From the NCBI GenBank assembly GCA_040954595.2, contig CM082596.2, positions 10,850,001 to 10,914,000 of the forward strand: a stretch of DNA of 64,000 bases, given 5' to 3'. Source of the stretch: Balanoglossus misakiensis (taxonomy: Eukaryota > Hemichordata). A program made the translations under genes and the position numbers. Positions 24,686 through 35,400 of the stretch are shown here, in pieces (position 1 is the stretch's first letter; every line of letters begins with the position of its first letter). The notes under the pieces are model-generated. The model was not told the DNA's origin. It made no database searches and worked only from the letters and a program-made list of their open reading frames with translations.

Positions 24686-25857
24686 TCATTGAGAAAGCGA
24701 ATGTCATCCTCAGCGACTGGGTGCTCGGTCATTTGAGAAATATTAACAGATGATTTGAAGAGTTGCTCATAACTTGGGTCAAGATGCCAGCGACTGAGCG
24801 CATCAGCAAGCCGGTTCTCGGTGCCTGCGATGTGCACAGCACGTAGCTCAAACTCGTGAATCGCTGCTACCAGCCATAATTCCCTCAAGCAAGACAGCAT
24901 TAGTTTATCCCTAGCTCTACCGGTATTAATGACCCAAACTGTTGCCTGGTTGTCGCAAGAGACCTGTATTTTCTTTCCAGACCATCTATCACCCCAAATT
25001 TTTGCCGCTATAGTAATAGTGAGTAATTCGAGGGCATTAATGTGAGGGTCCCCAACCTTTACAAAGTCAGGGAACTCCACGTGGAAATACTCGTTGTCGC
25101 AAAGCCCCCCTCCCCCTGTTGGGCATGCATCCGAGGAAAATATTTCATCTGGCGGGCACCAACCTGACTCTTTAATGAGAGACACCCCATTATAAACCCT
25201 AATGAAATTAATCCACCACCGTAGATCTGCCTTGAAATCACTGTTTAGATAGATATGGTAGTGATTGCGGGTGACGGTACGCAACACATCTAGCATTCTC
25301 GCCAGGAATAGCCTACCAGGCTTGACACATTTGGCAATAAAGGAAAGCTTGCCTATGAGTGATTGCAGCTCGCGCTTAGTTGCTTTTGTTTTAGTGACCC
25401 ATACACCCAGCTCTTGTTCTATTTCATTAAGCCGGTCAGGAGTAACTTCCATAGTCATTGTAAGGGAGTTCAACTGGATTCCAAGAAAAGTCATGATTGA
25501 TGACGGGGGCACCGCTTTGTGTTTGGCTTCTTGCAAACCCAGTCTATCCAGCGTGTCACCTAGCTCCGCAAATGCCTTGTGGGCTTTGTTGGAGGTCTCT
25601 GCACCACCGAAGTCATCAAGGTAATTAACACAGTCATACCCTTTCGTGGAATATATATAAGAAACCGCATTAGTGGTGCGCTGGCAGGCTAGCGCTGCGG
25701 TTCGCAAGCCAAATGGCAATGTAAGGTCAAAGAACAATAAATTACGCCACGTGTAGCCCAGCAAATGGTAGTCCGCTGGATCGACTGGTATTTGCCGATA
25801 AGCTCTGCTTAAATCGCGCTTAAATAGGAGGCATCCCCTGCCCTTACGGGTCATCAT
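24679..25857 (-). CDS. pol: Reverse transcriptase / RNase H of element 2
   Basis: The 392 residues given here start at an ATG inside the RT domain. The homologous frame reads on upstream to about 25990 (RRIVFDLS, SVNDGIP) without a clear start, so the true start is unresolved. RT motif A is KRDLSRAYRQ (D15); the catalytic box is YLDD at 79-82; the connection region has RELQSLIGKL and KPGRLFLARM. RNase H follows with D243 (SSDACPTGG), E277 (INALELL), D302 (CDNQATV) and D352 (LADALSRWH), so all catalytic acids are present. No methyltransferase follows. The frame overlaps the start of YR by a few bases. The enzyme copies element RNA into DNA. Confidence 0.92.
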   Translation of the reverse strand: MMTRKGRGCLLFKRDLSRAYRQIPVDPADYHLLGYTWRNLLFFDLTLPFGLRTAALACQRTTNAVSYIYSTKGYDCVNYLDDFGGAETSNKAHKAFAELGDTLDRLGLQEAKHKAVPPSSIMTFLGIQLNSLTMTMEVTPDRLNEIEQELGVWVTKTKATKRELQSLIGKLSFIAKCVKPGRLFLARMLDVLRTVTRNHYHIYLNSDFKADLRWWINFIRVYNGVSLIKESGWCPPDEIFSSDACPTGGGGLCDNEYFHVEFPDFVKVGDPHINALELLTITIAAKIWGDRWSGKKIQVSCDNQATVWVINTGRARDKLMLSCLRELWLVAAIHEFELRAVHIAGTENRLADALSRWHLDPSYEQLFKSSVNISQMTEHPVAEDDIRFLNEW

Positions 25858-25970
25858 TGCAGTGAAATCATCAATGGAAGGATATTGAAGCTGAAAACTC
25901 TCCCCAAGATATTCCCCTTTGGGGATACCGTCATTTACTGAATGGTGGATTGGGGAACTAAGATCAAAGA

Positions 25971-28235
25971 CTATACGCCGATTAACACTATCTGAATGGG
26001 GGAAGTACTGAGTGGTGTGGCAAGGGGGTTAGTTAAGAACGGACCCGCTGTAGCCCCGGCTGCGACTTCGTTAATGATCCAGTTGTCGACATGCGCCGAG
26101 TAATTTATAGCTGATGGGTGGTTTTTCACTGTAGAGTATGGCAATTCTGAGGCTGTATAGTAGACGGGCCAACCATATTGTAGGTAATCGCAGATGATTT
26201 TGTCATCATATTGCTGCAATTCGGCTCGCCAAATTGGGATTTGAAGATTAGATGAAACGGGTATTCTGCAAAATTGAGAATTTGGTAAACCTGATTCAAC
26301 AACTATGTCATGAACGGTTATAACTTCTGTTAAATCAAGGGGTGACGCTGGTGGCCATGACGACGGGGGACAGACATCCCCGCCCACGGGAGTATCTGAT
26401 AACTCAGAATACTGCATATCATTGCCCAGTGGATAAGTGTCTGGAACACTGTGATCAACAAGGGTGGGGTTGGGAGGCCCCATATTTGGAACATTTTCCA
26501 CAGTAAACATATCACTAACAAAGACATCGTGGTCATCACTGATCATATCGTCAGATGAACCATGAGCGCTAATCTCACATGCAAATTCAGTGGTATCACC
26601 GACGGTATGGGCTAGTGATTCAATAGGGATTTGCTTGTCAAGATCAGTCTCAATATCAGGTTCTATCAAATCAACTGTATGAGTTTTACAAAGGTTTTTA
26701 TCAACATTATCCCTGCTAACATAGGTATCAAAACAACCTGTGTGTTCAGAGGCAACATTGGCAATGGTACATGTTACTGGCTCGTCAATCGAAAGCACTG
26801 GTTCAGAAATACTACTAGGGTTAACAATAGCATCCCGCAAAACCTCCGGGTTGCACATTGACAGGCTTCTTGAAATATCAATCTCCATGTCAGTTTGTAC
26901 AGAGCGATCACACGTGTGCACTGCCTGATCTGTGATGCCCATCAATGTATAAAAGTCATTGATATTACACTCCGTGCCTGCACTTTTGACTCTATGGTTC
27001 AATTTAGGAATTAAATTGCTGTCACAGTCATGAGAGTCTTGTTTAGACTTATCTACCTCTGCTTTGCCAGAACTATCGGTCAACTTGTTGCTCTCTTGCT
27101 CTCTAAAGGCCTTATCCTTCCAGGGGCAGGCAATCTTGGGATGCTTGGCCAGGTTGTTACGCAACTTCATGCAGGCTTCACATATGTGTTTGAATGCGCA
27201 ATCCTCCTTCTCGCACTTGTTACTTTGGTATTTGAAACATACATTAATTTGATCCTTCTTTTTGGATTTGTCCGCTGTTTTATCCCGTCTGATCTCGCCG
27301 ATACGCGGCAGCAAATATAGCTCTCTCAGATCTGCGGTGTCATTTGCCCATGTTCTGAGTCCTGACTCCATGTCAGAGAGGAGCGCGCCCTCGAACTTCA
27401 AAATGGCGTCCCAGGGGAACAAATTGGCGTCTTTCATAAGCGACTGTAAGTGTTGTAATCGCTGCTGTTTCTCTGTGTCACTCAAAGTAGGAAGTTGCAC
27501 TATCGCGAGATTGCCTTCCACAAATTCCGCCATTGACATATCATCGAATTTTGGTGGGGCGCCCGAGAATGTCCGAGCCCTGACGAACATGTGCGGCCAT
27601 AGGACGTGCTGTCGCACACGATCGGTTCTGGTGTTGAACCGCATCGATTTCATTGATACGTTACCTGCTTTGCTCTGCGCTGCTGTGTATAAACCGGACT
27701 GTGCCAGGAGTTGGTTCGGTTGGAGGTCTTCACCGCCGCCAGCGGCCCCTGTCGCTGGTAGCCACGGACTGCCTGATGGTAACGACCACTGCAATTGTGA
27801 GTCTTCTTTCGCCATCCTCTTGAGATCGGGTAGCGTGAGTTGACTCAGGTCGTGACCTCTGGGACTTCCGCTCAAAGCGGCTGGCGGGCTGCGTTGTTCA
27901 ATCTCCAGTTTCATTTCTTTTAGTTGTTTTCTTAAATTGTCTACTTCAGATTGCTCCTGCAGTCTCGCTATCTCCGCCTGCAACTTCTCTTTCTCTGACC
28001 TCACATCTTCCCCGTCAGATGAAGTGTCTTCTTCCTTGACAGGTTTGCTACATTTCCCGCCTTTCGAACGAGCTGACGCCATTGGTACTTTGGAAAGTTT
28101 GGTGCGGGGGACCACGCGAACTTTTCGACCGGTCGATGCTCTTGTCGTAGTCTTACTGCGAGTTGCAGGTCCCTTTTTGGCGACTGGACTGGGCTCTATG
28201 CCCAAATCCAGCAGCTGTTGTTCGGCGTTCTCCAT
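25971..28235 (-). CDS. gag: Gag-like protein plus pre-RT segment of element 2
   Basis: The 754-residue frame starts at ATG 17 nt downstream of repeat A1. Residues about 20-65 are Lys/Arg-rich. Residues 78-115 are a charged heptad stretch, a probable coiled coil. A middle domain (about 205-310) matches the gag fragment of element 1. A CCCH finger follows at C333, C341, C346 and H350, with further Cys/His at C352, C355, H365 and C370. Residues about 390-650 are acidic, Ser/Thr-rich and poorly conserved. Residues 655-740 carry the segment that precedes RT in both elements (GLPN, IICDY, NHPSA, EVAAGATAGPF). The frame ends just after this, in a phase different from the RT domain. The product should bind RNA and assemble the particle. 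Confidence 0.9.
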   Translation of the reverse strand: MENAEQQLLDLGIEPSPVAKKGPATRSKTTTRASTGRKVRVVPRTKLSKVPMASARSKGGKCSKPVKEEDTSSDGEDVRSEKEKLQAEIARLQEQSEVDNLRKQLKEMKLEIEQRSPPAALSGSPRGHDLSQLTLPDLKRMAKEDSQLQWSLPSGSPWLPATGAAGGGEDLQPNQLLAQSGLYTAAQSKAGNVSMKSMRFNTRTDRVRQHVLWPHMFVRARTFSGAPPKFDDMSMAEFVEGNLAIVQLPTLSDTEKQQRLQHLQSLMKDANLFPWDAILKFEGALLSDMESGLRTWANDTADLRELYLLPRIGEIRRDKTADKSKKKDQINVCFKYQSNKCEKEDCAFKHICEACMKLRNNLAKHPKIACPWKDKAFREQESNKLTDSSGKAEVDKSKQDSHDCDSNLIPKLNHRVKSAGTECNINDFYTLMGITDQAVHTCDRSVQTDMEIDISRSLSMCNPEVLRDAIVNPSSISEPVLSIDEPVTCTIANVASEHTGCFDTYVSRDNVDKNLCKTHTVDLIEPDIETDLDKQIPIESLAHTVGDTTEFACEISAHGSSDDMISDDHDVFVSDMFTVENVPNMGPPNPTLVDHSVPDTYPLGNDMQYSELSDTPVGGDVCPPSSWPPASPLDLTEVITVHDIVVESGLPNSQFCRIPVSSNLQIPIWRAELQQYDDKIICDYLQYGWPVYYTASELPYSTVKNHPSAINYSAHVDNWIINEVAAGATAGPFLTNPLATPLSTSPIQIVLIGV

Positions 28236-28252
28236 AATAACGGTGAGAAATT

Positions 28253-28414
28253 GAAATTGAGGCAGAGAGAGCGAGCACTGCAGGACACGCTCCGAACCCT
28301 TGAAGTGGCCGTGAGTGATGGATTATGGGATTTTTGAGGCTCGTTTGAGGTTGAGGGCGCCCCTTTTCGAGTTGCTTAATTGGGTAACATTATGCCGTTG
28401 ATCACAATGTTACC
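28253..28414 (-). repeat. Repeat A1 of element 2
   Basis: This 162-bp terminal repeat matches A2 at 23346-23507 with a single mismatch. Its outer end holds a perfect 9-bp inverted pair, GGTAACATT (28383-28391) and AATGTTACC (28406-28414). This is a plausible recombinase-binding site next to the core TAAATTA (28415-28421). The gag ATG lies 17 nt inside the inner end, so any promoter must be in A1 or further upstream. Confidence 0.92.
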
Positions 28415-31400
28415 TAAATTATTTGCAATATTCATCTATTCCTTACAACATTCCGGCATAACTCTTTCCATATTTGTTTTCATTCTGTGACTGTTCCACT
28501 TAAATCTTGTAGAGAATTCGTTATTCCAAAACAAAGCCTTGAAACTATAACATAAGTCTTTTTAGTAAAACATATCCTGTTATGTGACCATTCTTTGAAT
28601 TCATTTTATGATGTAAGAAGTTAAATTATTTGCAATATTAATCTATCCCTTACAACATTCCGGCATAACGCTTTCCATATTTGTTTTCATTCTGTGACTG
28701 TTCCACTTAATTCTTGTAGAGAATTCGTTATTCCAAAACAAAGCCTTGAAACTATATATAAATCTTTTTAGTAAAACATGGCCCGTGATTTGACCATTCT
28801 TTGAATTTCATTTATGATGTAAGAAATTAAATTATTTGCAATATTAAACTATCCCTTACAACATTCCGGCATAACTCTTTCTATATTTGTTTTCATTCTG
28901 TGACTGTTCCACTTAAATCTTGTAGAGAATTTGGTAATTCAACTCAAATTCTTGAACCTATACATAAGTCTTTTTAGTAAAACATATCCAATTATGTGAC
29001 CATTCTTTGAATTCCATTTATGATGTAAGAAATTAAATTTTATGCAATATTAATCTATCCCTTACAACATTCCAGCATAACTCTTTCCATATTTGTTTTC
29101 ATTCTGTGACTGTTCCACTTAAATCTTGTAGAGAATTCGTCATTCCAAAACAAAGCCTTCAAACTATACATAAGTCTTTTTGTAAAACATGGCCCGTTAT
29201 GTGACCATTCTTTGAATTCCATTTATGATGTAAGAAATTAAATTATTTGCAATAATTATCTATCCCTTACAACATTCCGGCATAACGCTTTCCATATTTG
29301 TTTTCATTCTGTGACAGTTCCACTTAAATCTTGTAGATAATTCGTTATTCCAAAACAAAGCCTTCAAACTATACATATTAAGTCTTTTTAGTAAAACATG
29401 GCCCGTTATTTGACCATTCTTTGAATACCATTTATGATGTAAGAAATTAAATTATTTGCAATATTAAACTATCCCTTACAACATTCCAGCATAACTATTT
29501 GAATATTTGTTTTCATTTTGTAACTGTTCAACTTAAATCTTGGAGAGAATTCGTTATTCCAAAACAAAGACTTGAAACTATACATAAGTCTTTTTAGTAA
29601 AACATGGCCCGTTATGTGACCATTCGTTGAATTCCATTTATGATGTAAGAAATTAAATTATTTGCAATATTAATCTATCCCTTACAACATTCCGACATAA
29701 CTCTTTCCATATTAGTTTTCATTCTGTGACTGTTCCACTTAAATCTTGTAGAGAATTTGGTATTTCAACACAAATTCTTGAACCTATACATAAGTCTTTT
29801 TAGTAAAACATATCCAGTTATGTGACCATTCTTTGAATTCCATTTATGATGTAAGAAATTAAATTTTATGCAATATTAATCTATCCCTTACAACATTTCA
29901 GCATAACTCTTTCCATATTTGTTTTCATTCTGTGACTGTTCCACTTAAATCTTGTACAGAATTCGTTAATCCAAAACAAAGGCTTGAAATTATACATATC
30001 CTGTTACGTGACCTTTCTTTGAATTCCATTTATGATGTAAGAAATTAAATCATGTGCAATATTAATCTATTCCTTACAACATTCCGGCATAACTCTTTCC
30101 ATATTTGTTTTCATTCTGTGACTGTTCCACTTAAATCTTGTAGATAATTCGTTATTCCAAAACAAAGCCTTGAAACTATAACATAAGTTTTTTTCGTAAA
30201 ACATATCCTGTTATGTGACCATTCTTTGAATTCATTTTATGATGTAAGAAATTAAATTATTTGCAATATTAATCTATCCCTTACAACATTCCAGCATAAC
30301 TCTTTCCATATTTGTTTTCATTCTGTGACTATTCCACTTAAATTTTGTAGAGAATTCGTTATTCCAAAACAAAGCCTTGAAACTATACATAAGTCTTTTT
30401 GTAAAACATGGCCCGTTATGTGACCATTCTTTGGTTTCCATTTATGATGTAAGAAATTAAATTATTTGCAATAATTATCTATCCCTTACAACATTCCGGC
30501 ATAACGCTTTCCATATTTGTTTTCATTCTGTGACTGTTCCACTTAAATCTTGTAGAGAATTCGTTATTCCAAAACAAAGCCTTCAAACTATACATATTAA
30601 GTCTTTTTAGTAAAACATGGCCCGTTATTTGACCATTCTTTGAATTTCATTTATGATGTAAGAAATTAAATTATTTGCAATATTAAACTATCCCTTACAA
30701 CATTTCAGCATAACTATTTGAATATTTGTTTTCATTCTGTAACTGTTCAACTTAAATCTTGGAGAGAATTCGTTATTCCAAAACAAAGGCTTGAAACTAT
30801 ACATAAGTCTTTTTAGTAAAACATGGCCTGTTATGTGACCATTCTTTGAATTCCATTTATGATGTAAGAAATTAAATTTTATGCAATATTAATCTATCCC
30901 TTACAACATTTCAGCATAACTCTTTCCATATTTGTTTTCATTCTGTGACTGTTCCACTTAAATCTTGTAGAGAATTCGTTACTCCAAAACAAAGGCTTGA
31001 AACTATACATATCCTGTTACGTGACCTTTCTTTGAATTCCATTTATGATGTAAGAAATTAAATTATTTGCAATATTAATCTATTCCTTACAACATTCCGG
31101 CATAACTCTTTCCATATTTGTTTTCATTCTGTGACTGTTCCACTTAAATCTTGTAGAGAATTCGTTATTCCAAAACAAGGCCTTGAAACTATAACATAAG
31201 TCTTTTTAGTAAAACATATCCTGTCATGTGACCATTCTTTGAATTCATTTTATGATGTAAGAAATTAAATTATTTGCAATATTAATCTATCCCTTACAAC
31301 ATTCCAGCATAACTCTTTCCATATTTGTTTTCATTCTGTGACTATTCCACTTAAATCTTGTAGAGAATCCGTTATTCCAAAACAAAACCTTGAAACTATA

Positions 31401-32499
31401 CATAAGTCTTTTTAGTAAAACATGGCCCGTTATGTGACCATTCTTTGAATTTCATTTATGATGTAAGAAATTAAATTATTTGCAATATTAAACTATCCCT
31501 TACAACATTCCAGCATAACTATTTGAATATTTGTTTTCATTCTGTAACTGTTCAACTTAAATCTTGGAGAGAATTCGTTATTCCAAACAAAGCCTTGAAA
31601 CTATACATAAGTCTTTATAGTAAAACATGGCCCGTTATGTGAACATTCTTTGAATTCCATTTATGATGTAAGAAATTAAATTTTATGCAATATTAATCTA
31701 TCCCTTACAACATTTCAGCATAACTCTTTCCATATTTCTTTTCATTCTGTGACTGTTCCACTTAAATCTTGTAGAGAATTCGTTACTCCAAAACAAAGGC
31801 TTGAAATTATACATATCCTGTTACGTGACCTTTCTTTGAATTCTATTTATGATGTAAGAAATTAAATTATTTGCAATATTAATCTATTCCTTACAACATT
31901 CCGGCATAACTCTTTCCATATTTGTTTTCATTCTGTGACTGTTCCACTTAAGTCTTGTAGAGAATTCGTTATTCCAAAACAAAGCCTTGAAAGTATAACA
32001 TAAGTCTTTTTAGTAAAACATATCCTGTTATGTGACCATTCTTTGAATTCATTTTATGATGTAAGAAATTAAATTATTTGCAATATTAATCTATCCCTTA
32101 CAACATTCCAGCATAACTCTTTCCATATTTGTTTTCATTCTGTGACTATTCCACTTAAATCTTGTAGAGAATTCGTTATTCCAAAACAAAACCTTGAAAC
32201 TATACATAAGTCTTTTTAGTAAAACATGGCCCGTTATGTGACCATTCTTTGAATTTCATTTATGATGTAAGAAATTAAATTATTTGCAATATTAAACTAT
32301 CCCTTACAACATTCCAGCATAACTATTTGAATATTTGTTTTCATTCTGTAACTGTTCAACTTAAATCTTGTAGAGAATTCGTTATTCCAAAACAAAGCCT
32401 TCAAACTATACATATTAAGTCTTTTTAGTAAAACATGGCCCGTTATTTGACCATTCTTTGAATTTCATTTATGATGTAAGAAATTAAATTATTTGCAAT

Positions 32500-35400
32500 A
32501 TTAATCTATCCCTTACAACAATCCGACATATCTCTTTCCATATTTGTTTTCATTCTGTGACTGTTCCACTTAAATCTTGTAGAGAATTTGGTATTTCAAC
32601 ACAAATTCTTGAACTTATACATAAGTCTTTTTAGTAAAACATATCCAGTTACGTGACCATTCTTTGAATTCCATTTATGATGTAAGAAATTAAATTTTAT
32701 GCAATATTAATCTATCCCTTACAACATTTCAGCATAACTCTTTCCATATTTGTTTTCATTCTGTGACTGTTCCACTTAAATCTTGTAGAGAATTCGTTAC
32801 TCCAAAACAAAGGCTTGAAACTATACATATCCTGTTACGTGACCTTTCTTTGAATTCCATTTATGATGTAAGAAATTAAATTATTTGCAATATTAATCTA
32901 TTCCTTACAACATTCCGGCATAACTCTTTCCATATTTGTTTTCATTCTGTGACTGTTCCACTTAAATCTTGTAGAGAATTCGTTATTCCAAAACAAAGCC
33001 TTGAAACTATAACATAAGTCTTTTTAGTAAAACATATCCTGTTATGTGACCATTCTTTGAATTCATTTTATGATGTAAGAAATTAAATTATTTGCAATAT
33101 TAATCTATCCCTTACAACATTCCAGCATAACTCTTTCCATATTTGTTTTCATTCTGTGACTATTCCACTTAAATCTTGTAGAGAATTCGTTATTCCAAAA
33201 CAAAGCCTTGAAGCTATACATAAGTCTTTTTGTAAAACATGGCCCGTTATGTGACCATTCTTTGGTTTCCATTTATGATGTAAGAAATTAAATTATTTGC
33301 AATAATTATCTATCCCTTACAACATTCCGGCATAACGCTTTCCATATTTGTTTTCATTCTGTGCCTGTTCCACTTAAATCTTGTAGAGAATTCGTTATTC
33401 CAAAACAAAGCCTTCAAACTATACATATTAAGTCTTTTTAGTAAAACATGGCCCGTTATTTGACCATTCTTTGAATTTCATTTATGATGTAAGAAATTAA
33501 ATTATTTGCAATATTAAACTATCCCTTACAACATTTCAGCATAACTATTTGAATATTTGTTTTCATTCTGTAACTGTTCAACTTAAATCTTGGAGAGAAT
33601 TCGTTATTCCAAAACAAAGCCTTGAAACTATACATAAGTCTTTTTAGTAAAACATGGCCCGTTATGTGACCATTCTTTGAATTCTATTTATGATGTAAGA
33701 AATTAAATTATTTGCAATATTAATCTACCCTATCCCTTACAACAATCCGACATATCTTTTCCATATTTGTTTTCATTCTGTGACTGTTGCACTTAAATCT
33801 TGTAGAGAATCTGGTATTTCAACACAAATTCTTGAACTTATACATAAGTCTTTTTAGTAAAACATATCCAGTTATGTGACCATTCTTTGAATTCCATTTA
33901 TGATGTAAGAAATTAAATTTTATGCAATATTAATCTATCCCTTACAACATTTCAGCATAACTCTTTCCATATTTGTTTTCATTCTGTGACTGTTCCACTT
34001 AAATCTTGTAGAGAATTCGTTACTCCAAAACAAAGGCTTGAAACTATACATATCCTGTTACGTGACCTTTCTTTGAATTCCATTTATGATGTAAGAAATT
34101 AAATTATTTGCAATATTAATCTATTCCTTACAACATTCTGGCATAACTCTTTCCATATTTGTTTTCATTCTGTGACTGTTCCATTTAAATCTTGTAGACA
34201 ATTCGTTATTCCAAAACAAAGCCTTGAAACTATAACATAAGTCTTTTTCGTAAAACATATCCTGTTATGTGACCATTCTTTGAATTCATTTTATGATGTA
34301 AGAAATTAAATTATTTGCAATATTAATCTATCCCTTACAACATTCCAGCATAACTCTTTCCATATTTGTTTTCATTCTGTGACTATTCCACTTAAATCTT
34401 GTAGAGAATTCGTTATTCCAAAACAAAGCCTTGAAACTATACATAAGTCTTTTTGTAAAACATGGCCCGTTATGTGACCATTCTTTGGTTTCCATTTATG
34501 ATGTAAGAAATTAAATTATTTGCAATAATTATCTATCCCTTACAACATTCCGGCATAACGCTTTCCATATTTGTTTTCATTCTGTGCCTGTTCCACTTAA
34601 ATCTTGTAGAGAATTCGTTATTCCAAAACAAAGCCTCTAAACTATACATATTAAGTCTTTTTAGTAAAACATGGCCCGTTATTTGACCATTCTTTGAATT
34701 TCATTTATGATGTAAGAAATTAAATTATTTGCAATATTAAACTATCCCTTACAACATTTCAGCATAACTATTTGAATATTTGTTTTCATTCTGTAACTGT
34801 TCAACTTAAATCTTGGAGAGAATTCGTTATTCCAAAACAAAGCCTTGAAACTATACATAAGTCTTTTTAGTAAAACATGGCCCATTATGTGACCATTCTT
34901 TGAATTCCATTTATGATGTAAGAAATTAAATTATTTGCAATATTAATCTATCCCTTACAACAATCCGACATATCTCTTTCCATATTTGTTTTCATTCTGT
35001 GACTGTTCCACTTAAATCTTGTAGAGAATTTGGTATTCAACACAAATTCTTGAACTTATACATAAGTCTTTTTAGTAAAACATATCCAGTTATGTGACCA
35101 TTCTTTGAATTCCATTTATGATGTAAGAAATTAAATTTTATGCAATATTAATCTATCCCTTACAACATTTCAGCATAACTCTTTCCATATTTGTTTTCAT
35201 TCTGTGACTGTTCCACTTAAATCTTGTAGAGAATTCGTTACTCCAAAACAAAGGCTTGAAACTATACATATCCTGTTACGTGACCTTTCTTTGAATTCCA
35301 TTTATGATGTAAGAAATTAAATTATTTGCAATATTAATCTATTCCTTACAACATTCCGGCATAACTCTTTCCATATTTGTTTTCTTTCTGTGACTGTTCC

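Larger units (their letters stand above)
23097..28414 (-). mobile_element. Element 2: Ngaro-like YR retrotransposon with split direct repeats
   Basis: The element is 5318 bp, minus strand, inserted in a satellite monomer that continues without loss on both sides. The order is A1 (28414-28253), gag, RT/RNase H, YR, B1 (23615-23515), A2 (23507-23346) and B2 (23197-23097). A1 and A2 are 162 bp with one mismatch (28388 C versus 23481 A). B1 and B2 are 101 bp and identical. Split direct repeats of type A1-ORFs-B1-A2-B2, a YR and no methyltransferase after RNase H are the known features of Ngaro elements. PAT elements share the repeat layout, so the family call stays open without a tree. Near-identical repeats point to recent insertion. 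Confidence 0.93.

Noticed and set aside
27262-27843. Plus-strand open frames across element 2 (also 25265-25624, 27030-27320, 27937-28254)
   Set aside because: They are antisense to gag and RT frames that have recognisable domains; no independent motif supports them.
23097-28414. Element 2 as an LTR retrotransposon
   Set aside because: There is a tyrosine recombinase instead of an integrase, no protease motif was seen, and the terminal repeats are split (A1, B1-A2-B2) rather than two equal LTRs.
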